Of a stretch of 38,804 nucleotides of DNA, positions 23,159 through 32,691 are shown piece by piece. The position numbers and the translations under genes were made by a program. The notes beneath the pieces are model-generated. The model was not told the DNA's origin. It searched no databases and saw only the letters and a list, made by a program, of their open reading frames with translations. Source of the stretch: Azonexus sp. (GTDB taxonomy: Bacteria; Pseudomonadota; Gammaproteobacteria; Burkholderiales; Rhodocyclaceae). Location of the stretch: contig JAGOBB010000020.1 in NCBI GenBank assembly GCA_017983615.1, forward strand, positions 1-38,804. Direction: 5' to 3'. Positions within the stretch are counted from its first letter, which is position 1, and each line of letters begins with the position of its first letter.

Positions 23159-24307
23159 ATGCGCCGCATTGCTGTCATCGTTGCCGTCATCGCCCTTCTC
23201 GGGCTGGCCCTGTTCTGGTTCTCGCGCCCCAATCCCCTGCCGGTCGTCGTCAAGGATGTCGCCACGGGCAAGGTCGAGGCAACGCTGGCCAACACCCGCG
23301 CCGGCACCGTCGAGGCCTGCCAGCGCACCAAGCTGTCCACAATCATCGGTGGCCGCATCGAATACCTTGGCGTCAAGGAAGGCGACAAGGTCAAGAAGGG
23401 GCAACTGCTGCTCAAGCTGTGGAACGACGACCAGCAGGCCAACGCCGCCTTGGCCCAGGCGCAGATCACGCTGAGCGCGAAGCGTGGCGAGGAAGCCTGC
23501 ATTGCCGCAGTCAATGCTGAAAAAGAGGCCAGACGGCAAGGCGAGCTGCGCGCCAAGGGCTTCGTCTCGACCAGCAAGGAAGAAGCCGCGCGCACCGAGG
23601 CAGAAGTCCGCCGCGCCGCCTGCAACACGTCCAAGGCCGACGTCGCCCAGGCCGAGGCCAGGTTCAAGGCGACCCGCGTCGAACAGGGCCGTGTCGCCCT
23701 CTACGCCCCTTTCGACGGCACGGTCGCCAAGATCGTCGGCGAACTGGGCGAATACTCGACCCCTTCGCCCCCCGGCGTGCCGACGCCACCTGCCATCGAC
23801 CTGATCGACGACTCCTGCCTCTACGTCAAGGCGCCGATGGACGAGGTCGATGCGCCCAAGATACAGATCGGGCAGCCGGTCCGCATCACGCTCGACGCCC
23901 TGCCCGGCAAGGTCTTGCCCGGCAAGGTGCGACGCGTCGCGCCCTATGTCTCGGCCGTGGAAAAACAGGCGCGCACGGTCGACATCGAGGTCGACTTCGA
24001 CAACCCGGCCGAGGCCGGCAAGCTGCTGGTCGGCTACAGCGCCGATGTCGAGATCATCCTGGCCGGCCGCGACAACGTATTGCGCATCCCGACCGCAGCC
24101 ATCCAGGAAGGCGGCAAGGTGCTGGTCTTCAATGCCGACAGCGGCAAGCTGGAACAGCGGCCGATCAAGGCCGGGCTGGCCAACTGGGAATACACGGAAG
24201 TGCTGGAAGGCTTGCAGGCCGGCGAGCGCATTGTCACTTCGCTCGACAAGGAAGGTATCAAGGCTGGCGCCAAGGTGACGCCGGACGACAAGACCAAGGC
24301 CAAGTAG
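23159..24307 (+). CDS. Periplasmic adaptor (HlyD/MacA-like) of ABC efflux system
   Basis: The product is 382 residues. It begins with an N-terminal anchor helix (MRRIAVIVAVIALLGLALFWF), a lipoyl-type half (GGRIEYLGVKEGDKVKKGQLLLKL) and a long helical hairpin (residues about 95-165, Ala/Gln/Glu-rich). The other lipoyl half (ALYAPFDGTVAKIVGELGEY) and the beta-barrel and membrane-proximal domains (TAAIQEGGKVLVFN) follow. It bridges the inner-membrane ABC transporter and an outer-membrane channel; no TolC homologue is in the window. GGAA is 8 bases before the ATG. The substrate is unknown. Confidence 0.88.
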   Translation: MRRIAVIVAVIALLGLALFWFSRPNPLPVVVKDVATGKVEATLANTRAGTVEACQRTKLSTIIGGRIEYLGVKEGDKVKKGQLLLKLWNDDQQANAALAQAQITLSAKRGEEACIAAVNAEKEARRQGELRAKGFVSTSKEEAARTEAEVRRAACNTSKADVAQAEARFKATRVEQGRVALYAPFDGTVAKIVGELGEYSTPSPPGVPTPPAIDLIDDSCLYVKAPMDEVDAPKIQIGQPVRITLDALPGKVLPGKVRRVAPYVSAVEKQARTVDIEVDFDNPAEAGKLLVGYSADVEIILAGRDNVLRIPTAAIQEGGKVLVFNADSGKLEQRPIKAGLANWEYTEVLEGLQAGERIVTSLDKEGIKAGAKVTPDDKTKAK

Positions 24308-24311
24308 GCGC

Positions 24312-25031
24312 ATGGCGCTGATCGAACTCTCCGGCATCGAGCGTCGCTTCCAGCTTGGCGACACCACGGTCAATGCACTGGCCGGGCTGAACCTGCAGAT
24401 CGCGGCCGGCGAATACGTCGCCGTGATGGGTCCCTCCGGCTCCGGCAAGTCGACGCTGCTCAACCTGCTCGGCCTGCTTGACCGGCCGAACGCCGGCACC
24501 TACAAGCTCGAAGGCCGCGATGTCACGACCCTGTCGCCCGATGAACAGGCTACCGTGCGCAGCACACGGATCGGTTTCGTCTTCCAGAGTTTCCACCTGG
24601 TACCGCGCCTGACGGCCGCCGAGAACATCGCGCTGCCGATGACCCTGGCCGGCATTCCGCCCGCCGAGCGCAACCTGCGCGTCACCCAGGCGCTCAAGGA
24701 TTTCGGCCTGGAAAACCGCGCCGACCACAAGCCGGATGAACTTTCCGGCGGCCAGCGCCAGCGCGTCGCCATCGCCCGGGCCACCATCATGCAGCCAGCG
24801 CTGATTCTGGCCGACGAGCCGACTGGCAATCTGGACCGCCACACCGGGGATGAAGTGGTGCACCTACTTGAAGCCCTCAATGCCACCGGCGTCACGCTGA
24901 TCGTGGTTACTCACGACCCGGCCCTCGGTGCTCGCGCCGGCCGCCAGCTGGTCATGGAAGACGGGCGCCTGAAATCGGACTCGGGCGTCGCCAATAAGTC
25001 GGTTTTTGCCGAAATTTCGGGCCGACCGTAG
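24312..25031 (+). CDS. ABC transporter ATPase (MacB/LolD type)
   Basis: The product is 239 residues. Walker A is GPSGSGKST (residues about 38-46), the signature is LSGGQRQRVAIARA, and Walker B is LILADEPTGNLD, with switch His in VVTHDPAL. This class energises FtsX-type permeases such as MacB, LolCDE or SalY. The C-terminus is unusual: the last 11 residues (about KSVFAEISGRP) and the stop codon TAG come from a copy of the dispersed repeat, so the natural end of the protein seems to have been replaced or extended. It is operonic with the two permease genes that follow. Confidence 0.92.
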   Translation: MALIELSGIERRFQLGDTTVNALAGLNLQIAAGEYVAVMGPSGSGKSTLLNLLGLLDRPNAGTYKLEGRDVTTLSPDEQATVRSTRIGFVFQSFHLVPRLTAAENIALPMTLAGIPPAERNLRVTQALKDFGLENRADHKPDELSGGQRQRVAIARATIMQPALILADEPTGNLDRHTGDEVVHLLEALNATGVTLIVVTHDPALGARAGRQLVMEDGRLKSDSGVANKSVFAEISGRP

Positions 25032-25035
25032 CATT
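24998..25035 (-). repeat. Dispersed short repeat, copy 6 (forms the 3' end of the ATPase gene)
   Basis: The minus strand reads AATGCTACGGTCGGCCCG, then AAATTTCGGCAAAAACCGAC. The core is exact. On the plus strand CCG-TAG of the core ends the ATPase frame, and the preceding codons give SVFAEISGRP. Confidence 0.75.
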
Positions 25036-25054
25036 TGCCGCGCAGCCCCCGCCC

Positions 25055-26263
25055 ATGCGCCTGACCGACACCCTCCGCTTCGCCCGCGACGCCGCCACCG
25101 GCACCCCGCTGCGCACGCTGCTCTCGGTGCTCGCCATGTCGATCGGCGTTGCCGCTGTCGTCATCCTGACCGCTCTCGGCGATGGCGCCCGGCGCTATGT
25201 CGTCGGCCAGTTCTCGTCGCTCGGCACCAATCTGGTCATCGTGCTACCCGGTCGCTCTGGCACCGGCGGTTTCAATCCGGCCAACGCCATCACCACCACA
25301 CCGCGCGACCTGACCATCGACGATGCCGCCAGCCTGCGCCGCCTGCCCGGCGTCCGCCGCGTCGCGCCGCTCGCCGTCGGCACCTCGGAAATCGCCTTCG
25401 GTGGCCGCCTGCGCGAAGCCATGGTTGCCGGATCGACGGCGGAATTCATCCCGATCCGCAATTTCGAGCTGGCGCAAGGACAAGGCCTGCCCGAGGAGGA
25501 CTGGAATCGAGGCTCATCGGTCGCCGTCATCGGCGCCAAGATCCGTGAGGAAATGTTTGGCAGCCAGCCGGCCATCGGCCAGCTGGTGCGCGTCGGCGAC
25601 CGGCGGCTGCGCATCGTCGGCGTGCTGAAGTCCACCGGCCAGGGGCTGGGCATGAATACCGACGAACTGGTCATCGTCCCCGTCTCGCTGGCTCAGGCGA
25701 TGTTCAATTCGAACACGCTGTTCCGCGTCATGGTCGAGGCCAGCAACCGCGATGCCATCGCCGGCGCCAAGGAACGGACATTGGCCACACTGAAGCAGCG
25801 TCATCGCGGCGAGGAGGACGTCACGGTGATCACCCAGGATGCCGTGCTGGCCACCTTCGACCGCCTGCTCGGCACCCTGACCCTTGGCGTCGCCGGCATT
25901 GCCGCGATCAGCCTGGCGGTGGCCGGCATCCTGGTCATGAACGTCATGCTCGTCGCCGTCACCCAGCGCACCGGCGAAATCGGGCTGCTCAAGGCGCTCG
26001 GCGCCACGGCGCGGACCATCCGCCTGGCCTTCCTGGCCGAGGCGGCGATGCTTTCGGCCGTTGGCGCGCTGGTCGGCTACCTGCTCGGCCAACTCGGCGC
26101 CTTTGCGCTGCGCCAGTTCTTCCCGGTCTTTCCGGCCTACCCGCCGGACTGGGCGGTGATCGCCGGACTGTGCACCGCTCTGGTCACCGGCCTGCTGTTC
26201 GGGGTCATGCCGGCCCGCCGCGCCGCCCGGCTCGATCCGGTACAAGCCCTGATGAAGCACTGA
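25055..26263 (+). CDS. ABC permease, FtsX/MacB family (first of two)
   Basis: The product is 402 residues. It has an N-terminal membrane helix (LRTLLSVLAMSIGVAAVVILTALG), then a large periplasmic MacB_PCD-type domain (residues about 45-250; IVLPGRSGTGGFNPAN and DRRLRIVGVLKSTGQGLGMN). Three C-terminal helices follow, with the FtsX signature RTGEIGLLKALGATARTI and RRAARLDPVQALMKH at the end. It works as a heterodimer with the next protein, with a gap of one base between them. The export substrate is unknown. Confidence 0.9.
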   Translation: MRLTDTLRFARDAATGTPLRTLLSVLAMSIGVAAVVILTALGDGARRYVVGQFSSLGTNLVIVLPGRSGTGGFNPANAITTTPRDLTIDDAASLRRLPGVRRVAPLAVGTSEIAFGGRLREAMVAGSTAEFIPIRNFELAQGQGLPEEDWNRGSSVAVIGAKIREEMFGSQPAIGQLVRVGDRRLRIVGVLKSTGQGLGMNTDELVIVPVSLAQAMFNSNTLFRVMVEASNRDAIAGAKERTLATLKQRHRGEEDVTVITQDAVLATFDRLLGTLTLGVAGIAAISLAVAGILVMNVMLVAVTQRTGEIGLLKALGATARTIRLAFLAEAAMLSAVGALVGYLLGQLGAFALRQFFPVFPAYPPDWAVIAGLCTALVTGLLFGVMPARRAARLDPVQALMKH

Positions 26264-26264
26264 C

Positions 26265-27467
26265 ATGCTGGTCGCCGACTCACTCCAGCTCGCCACCCGC
26301 GCCATCACCGCCCAGCGCCTGCGCAGCTTCCTGACCCTGCTCGGCATCGCCGTCGGCATTGCGGCAGTAATCCTGCTCACCTCCATCGGCGAAGGCATTC
26401 ATCGCTTCGTACTCAGCGAATTCAGCCAGTTCGGCACCAACGTCGTCGGCGTCCACCCCGGCAAAACCAAGACCGGGGGCACTCCGCCCTCCGGCCTGCC
26501 GAGCAGCGCACGGCCACTGTCGCTCGACGACGCGCGCGCCCTGACCAGCCTGCCACACGTCGTCGGCATGACGCCGAGCATCTGGGGCAACGCCGAGGTC
26601 CGTGCCAACGGCCGCCTGCGCCGGACTTCGATCTATGGGGTCGGCCCGCAGATGCTCGAAGTCTTCAAGGGCAAGGTTCGCGCCGGGCAATTCCTGCCCC
26701 CGGACGACGCATACAGCGCCCGCGCCCTGGTCGTCCTCGGCCCCAAGCTCAAGGATGAACTGTTCGGCGCCGAGAACGCGCTCGGCGCAAAACTTCGTAT
26801 CGGTCCCGACCAGTTCCGCGTCATCGGCATCCTCGAACCCAAGGGCCAGTTCCTCGGAATCGACCTCGACGACACCGCCTTCATCCCGGCCGCCCGCGCC
26901 CTCGAAATCTTCAACCGCGACGGCCTCAACGAAATCAACCTGGCCGCCGAGGAGGGCGTGCCCTCGGCCATCGTCGCTGCCGCCGTCAAGGAGAGGATGA
27001 TCGTCCGCCACGGCAGCGAGGATTTCACCATCGTCACCCAGGAAGAAATGATGGCCACGCTGTCCAACATCCTCAACGTGCTGACCATGGCCGTCGGCGC
27101 GCTGGGCGGCATCTCGCTGCTGGTCGGCGGCGTCGGCATCGTCACCATCATGACCATCGCCGTTACCGAACGGACCGGCGAAATCGGCCTGCTGGTCGCC
27201 CTCGGCGCCCGCCGGCGAACCATCCTCGCCCTCTTCCTCGGTGAGGCCGTCGCCCTGTCGGCACTCGGTGGCATTTTCGGGCTGATCCTCGGCATCGGCC
27301 TGGCCCAGCTGATCCATTTCGCGCTGCCGGCGCTGCCGGTCCACACGCCACTCAGCTTCGTCCTGCTTGCCGAAGGCATCGCAATCGCCATCGGTCTGGC
27401 CGCCGGCGTCCTGCCGGCTCGCCGCGCAGCCCGCCTTGACCCGGTCGAAGCCCTCCGCGCCGAGTAA
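26265..27467 (+). CDS. ABC permease, FtsX/MacB family (second of two)
   Basis: The product is 400 residues with the same layout as its upstream neighbour: N-terminal helix (LRSFLTLLGIAVGIAAVILLTSIG), periplasmic domain, and three C-terminal helices with RTGEIGLLVALGARRRTI and ending RRAARLDPVEALRAE. The two permeases probably arose by duplication but have diverged in their periplasmic domains. It starts one base after the previous stop. With the adaptor and ATPase it completes a tripartite-pump core. Confidence 0.9.
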   Translation: MLVADSLQLATRAITAQRLRSFLTLLGIAVGIAAVILLTSIGEGIHRFVLSEFSQFGTNVVGVHPGKTKTGGTPPSGLPSSARPLSLDDARALTSLPHVVGMTPSIWGNAEVRANGRLRRTSIYGVGPQMLEVFKGKVRAGQFLPPDDAYSARALVVLGPKLKDELFGAENALGAKLRIGPDQFRVIGILEPKGQFLGIDLDDTAFIPAARALEIFNRDGLNEINLAAEEGVPSAIVAAAVKERMIVRHGSEDFTIVTQEEMMATLSNILNVLTMAVGALGGISLLVGGVGIVTIMTIAVTERTGEIGLLVALGARRRTILALFLGEAVALSALGGIFGLILGIGLAQLIHFALPALPVHTPLSFVLLAEGIAIAIGLAAGVLPARRAARLDPVEALRAE

Positions 27468-27482
27468 TCCAGCCGTAACCAC

Positions 27483-27498
27483 CATACGCTAACGTATG
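27483..27498. promoter_or_regulatory. Palindrome upstream of the MaoC hydratase gene, possible operator
   Basis: CATACG-CTAA-CGTATG is a perfect six-base inverted repeat in the short, AT-richer gap between the permease stop (27467) and the next ATG (27545). It could be a repressor operator; the cognate regulator is not in the window. An overlapping promoter is likely but not clear. Confidence 0.4.
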
Positions 27499-27544
27499 CT
27501 AGAGTTAGCTTTCAAATTTCAATAGACCCGCAAGGAGCCCCGCC

Positions 27545-27982
27545 ATGTCCTATCACATCGACCAGTTGCAGCCCGGCATGTCCGCCAGCGTCGCCAAGAC
27601 CGTCACCGAAGCCGACATCATCCTGTTCGCCGGCATTTCCACCGACACCAATCCGGCCCACCTCGACGAGGAATTCGCCAAGACCACGATGTTCGGCGGT
27701 CGCATCGCCCACGGCATGCTGTCGGCCGGCTTCATCTCCGCCGTTCTGGGCAACAAGCTGCCGGGCAACGGCAGTATCTACATTTCTCAGACGCTGAAAT
27801 TCAAGGCGCCAGTGCGTCCCGGCGACACCGTGACGGCCACGGCCACGGTCAAGGAAGTCAATGTCGCCAAGAACCGGGTGACGCTCGACACCATGTGCAC
27901 AGTCGCCGGCAAGACCGTCATCGAAGGCGAATGCGTGATGATGCCGCCAGTGCGCGCCGCAGCACCGACCGGCACGGCCTGA
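27545..27982 (+). CDS. phaJ: (R)-specific enoyl-CoA hydratase, MaoC/PhaJ family
   Basis: The product is 145 residues, a single hot-dog fold. The hydratase motif is intact: FAGISTDTNPAHLDEEFA, with the catalytic Asp and His (Asp-x4-His, about residues 33-38), followed by FGGRIAHGMLSAG. GGAG precedes the ATG. It hydrates trans-2-enoyl-CoA to the (R)-3-hydroxyacyl form, feeding polyhydroxyalkanoate synthesis or a side path of fatty-acid metabolism; PhaJ is the best-known name, but the polymer link is not shown here. It is monocistronic with a perfect hairpin after the stop. Confidence 0.85.
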   Translation: MSYHIDQLQPGMSASVAKTVTEADIILFAGISTDTNPAHLDEEFAKTTMFGGRIAHGMLSAGFISAVLGNKLPGNGSIYISQTLKFKAPVRPGDTVTATATVKEVNVAKNRVTLDTMCTVAGKTVIEGECVMMPPVRAAAPTGTA

Positions 27983-27999
27983 TTCCAGCCAGCCCCAAT

Positions 28000-28029
28000 G
28001 AATAACGCCGGCATTTGCCGGCGTTATTC
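28000..28029. terminator. Perfect 13-bp hairpin after phaJ-like gene
   Basis: GAATAACGCCGGC and GCCGGCGTTATTC pair perfectly around the loop ATTT. No T-run follows, so its strength as an intrinsic terminator is unsure. It separates the convergent phaJ-like and rluF-like genes and lies directly beside repeat copy 2. Confidence 0.6.
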
Positions 28030-28031
28030 AC

Positions 28032-28071
28032 AATGCTACGGTCGGCCCCAAAAAAGGGCCAAAATCAAAAA
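28032..28071 (+). repeat. Dispersed short repeat, copy 2 (best-preserved; 3' end of rluF-like gene)
   Basis: It reads AATGCTACGGTCG, then GGCCC-CAAAAAA-GGGCC (a perfect internal palindrome), then AAAATCAAAAA. It is nearly identical in layout to copy 1. The TCA at 28065-28067 within its tail is the stop codon (TGA) of the minus-strand pseudouridine synthase gene. Confidence 0.82.
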
Positions 28072-29243
28072 GCCTCGTCAGCGCGCAAAAAGCGCCACTG
28101 CCCGATTTCCAGATCGCCCAGCTTGACCCGGCCGATCCGCACCCGCTTCAGGCCGATGACCCGCAAGCCAACCAGTTCACACATGCGGCGAATCTGGCGC
28201 TTCTTGCCTTCCTTCAGGATGAAGTGCAATTGGTCCTCGTTCAACTGCTTGACCCGCGCCGGCTTCAGCGCCTGGCCGTCGAGTTCGAGACCGTGATTCA
28301 ACAAGGCCAGACCACCGTTGATCATCTCGCCTTCGACCCGAACCAGATACTCCTTCTCGACCTGACTGTCGTCACCGATCAGCTTCTTGGCCACCCGGCC
28401 ATCCTGCGTCAGCACCAGCAAGCCCGTCGAATCGATGTCCAGCCGCCCGGACGGCGCCAGATTGCGCAGCATCCACGGCTTGAACTCCGGGTCGCCCGAC
28501 TGAACAACCTGGTTTTCCGCCGTGACCAGCGTGATCGCCGGCGTAAAGCCCGGCTCCGGCTGGCCCGAAACATAGCCGATCGGCTTGTTCAACAGCACCG
28601 TTACCTGCTTGGCCTGATCGTGCTTGGCCTCTTTCGAAATCGCAATGTCGGCATTCGGGTCGATCCGCGTCCCGAGTTCGCTGACCCGCTCGCCATCGAC
28701 GAACACCCAGCCACGCTCGATCCACAGATCAGCCTCGCGGCGCGAACACATCCCGCGCTCGGACATCACTTTGGACAGACGCACGCCCTCGGGCGGCGGC
28801 CCTGTACGTTCGACCGGCGCCGACGCAGCCTTCCTGGCGACCGGCACCGGACTGGCCGGCGCTGGCTCTACCGCGACCGGCGTCGGCCGGGCGGGAGCCG
28901 TCTGCCTTTTCGCCACGGCGCCGCCGCGGATCGGTTTGCGTTTAAGCGGCCGTTCCGTCGCCACTGCCGACTTCCTGACGCCCAGGGTGCCTTCCGGCTT
29001 GACCCGCTCCTCTACCGGCACGACCGGAGCGGCCTCAACCGCCACCGGGGCCGGCTTCGGTTTCCGTTCGGCCCGCTTGCCTGCGTCACCCCACGGCGCG
29101 GCAGCCGGCTGCCTGGCCTTCGCAGGGGCCTCGCCACGCGGCGCGGCCGGCGCCTCGGGCTGGCGCCACTTGGCCCACGGATCGTCGCCGGCCGCCTCGA
29201 CAGGCGGCCGCTTCGGTTTGGAATCCCGGTCGGAACCGCTCAT
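28065..29243 (-). CDS. rluF: RluF-type 23S rRNA pseudouridine synthase with long N-terminal tail
   Basis: The product is 392 residues. The first 150 are Pro/Ala/Lys/Arg-rich and of low complexity. Then comes an S4 RNA-binding domain ([25 protein letters not shown], residues about 155-215) and an RsuA-family catalytic domain with the essential Asp in [14 protein letters not shown] and the [10 protein letters not shown] arginine motif. The arrangement and the FDIAIS-less S4 linker fit RluF better than RsuA, but RluB/RluE paralogues cannot be fully excluded. The basic tail is longer than in E. coli and could bind rRNA. The start ATG overlaps the FKBP stop by four bases. The stop codon lies in repeat copy 2. 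Confidence 0.82.
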   Translation of the reverse strand: MSGSDRDSKPKRPPVEAAGDDPWAKWRQPEAPAAPRGEAPAKARQPAAAPWGDAGKRAERKPKPAPVAVEAAPVVPVEERVKPEGTLGVRKSAVATERPLKRKPIRGGAVAKRQTAPARPTPVAVEPAPASPVPVARKAASAPVERTGPPPEGVRLSKVMSERGMCSRREADLWIERGWVFVDGERVSELGTRIDPNADIAISKEAKHDQAKQVTVLLNKPIGYVSGQPEPGFTPAITLVTAENQVVQSGDPEFKPWMLRNLAPSGRLDIDSTGLLVLTQDGRVAKKLIGDDSQVEKEYLVRVEGEMINGGLALLNHGLELDGQALKPARVKQLNEDQLHFILKEGKKRQIRRMCELVGLRVIGLKRVRIGRVKLGDLEIGQWRFLRADEAF

Positions 29244-29584
29244 CGGATGCCGAGGAGTTCAACCTCGAAAACCAGCGTCGCGTTCGGCGGGATAACGCCG
29301 CCAGCGCCCCGCGCGCCATAGCCGAGGTGCGGCGGAATGGTCAGCTTGCGCGTCCCGCCGATTTTCATGCCCTGGACGCCTTCATCCCAACCGCCGATAA
29401 CCTGACGCATGCCGAGTGAAAACTCGAAGGGATCATTGCGGTCCTTGCTCGAATCGAACTTGCTGCCGTTGGTCAGCCAGCCCGTGTAATGCACGCTGAC
29501 CTGCTGGCCAGCCTTGGCCTCGGCGCCTTCGCCGACGACGGTATCTTCATAGACCAGCCCGGAGGCGGTGGTGATTTCAGCCAT
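29240..29584 (-). CDS. FKBP-type peptidyl-prolyl isomerase
   Basis: The product is 114 residues from ATG 29584; AGGAACTC on the minus strand precedes it. It is a compact single FKBP domain without signal peptide: [43 protein letters not shown] and [20 protein letters not shown] hold the Tyr, Phe, Asp, Trp and Tyr residues of the active-site pocket. It accelerates proline isomerisation in the cytoplasm. It forms a two-gene unit with rluF and is divergent from rplU. Confidence 0.92.
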   Translation of the reverse strand: MAEITTASGLVYEDTVVGEGAEAKAGQQVSVHYTGWLTNGSKFDSSKDRNDPFEFSLGMRQVIGGWDEGVQGMKIGGTRKLTIPPHLGYGARGAGGVIPPNATLVFEVELLGIR

Positions 29585-29637
29585 GAGGAACTCCTTTTTC
29601 AAAGGCAGGCAGTTTACCACACCCCCTCGACAAGACT

Positions 29638-29665
29638 TTGACTTGTCAGAGAATTTCCGTATAAT
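29638..29665 (+). promoter_or_regulatory. Sigma-70 promoter of rplU-rpmA
   Basis: -35 TTGACT (29638-29643) and -10 TATAAT (29660-29665) are 16 bases apart, the latter a perfect consensus. It lies 48 bases before the rplU ATG, in line with strong constitutive ribosomal protein expression. Confidence 0.85.
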
Positions 29666-29712
29666 GCGCGGTTCTTTGTAGCACCCTTTGTATTATTTTC
29701 GGAGTCCAACCC

Positions 29713-30024
29713 ATGTACGCGGTCATAAAAACCGGTGGCAAACAGTATCGTGTTTCCGCTGGCCAAAAACTTAAAGTAGAACAGATACCGGCAGACGTTG
29801 GCGCAGAAGTTACCCTTGACCAGATCCTCATGGTAGGCGAAGGCGAGTCGGTAAAGATCGGCGCCCCCTTCCTTGCTGGCGCCACCGTCAAGTGCACCGT
29901 GGTTTCCCACGGCCGTCACGACAAGGTCAAGATCTTCAAGATGCGTCGTCGTAAGCATTACCAGAAGCGTCAGGGCCATCGTCAGAACTACACCGAACTG
30001 CGCATCGACACGATCGCCGCTTAA
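29713..30024 (+). CDS. rplU: 50S ribosomal protein L21
   Basis: The product is 103 residues: [20 protein letters not shown] and [20 protein letters not shown] are L21 signatures. Ribosome site GGAG lies ahead of the ATG. It binds 23S rRNA near L20 in the large subunit. It is co-transcribed with rpmA, 22 bases downstream. Confidence 0.97.
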   Translation: MYAVIKTGGKQYRVSAGQKLKVEQIPADVGAEVTLDQILMVGEGESVKIGAPFLAGATVKCTVVSHGRHDKVKIFKMRRRKHYQKRQGHRQNYTELRIDTIAA

Positions 30025-30046
30025 GTTCAGACAAGGAGCTCATTAA

Positions 30047-30310
30047 ATGGCACACAAAAAAGCAGGCGGTAGTTCACGTAACGGCCGCGACTCACAAGCC
30101 CAACGACTGGGCGTCAAGCGCTACGGCGGTCAATTCGTCCTGGCTGGCAACATCATCGTTCGCCAGCGCGGCACCGAATTCCACCCGGGCGAAAACGTCG
30201 GCTGCGGCAAGGATCACACCCTGTTCGCACTGAAGGACGGCGTAATCCAGTTCTCCGTCAAGGGCCTGAAGAAGCGTCGCGTCGTGACCATCGTTCCGGC
30301 CGCCGAATAA
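30047..30310 (+). CDS. rpmA: 50S ribosomal protein L27
   Basis: The product is 87 residues: [20 protein letters not shown] and [20 protein letters not shown] are L27 signatures; the N-terminal tail reaches the peptidyl-transferase centre. AAGGAG precedes the ATG. The transcript ends at a strong terminator 24 bases downstream. Confidence 0.97.
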   Translation: MAHKKAGGSSRNGRDSQAQRLGVKRYGGQFVLAGNIIVRQRGTEFHPGENVGCGKDHTLFALKDGVIQFSVKGLKKRRVVTIVPAAE

Positions 30311-30333
30311 TTCGGCCAGGCGGAATCAGAAAG

Positions 30334-30360
30334 AGCCCTATCCGCCGGATAGGGCTTTTT
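30334..30360 (+). terminator. Intrinsic terminator after rpmA
   Basis: AGCCCTATCC and GGATAGGGCT form a ten-base perfect stem with loop GCC, followed by TTTTAGTTT. It separates rplU-rpmA from obgE, although read-through is usual for this conserved order. Confidence 0.9.
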
Positions 30361-30405
30361 AGTTTATACGGCCGGTTTTTTCCGGCGACGGCATCGCAGA
30401 TGTGA

Positions 30406-32612
<2,207 letters not shown>

Positions 32613-32691
32613 ACAGCCGGCGACCGTGTCGCTTCGCCGGCCGCTGGGTTAACATCCCGCCTTGCCACAACACGACAAAGACACGTTCGCC

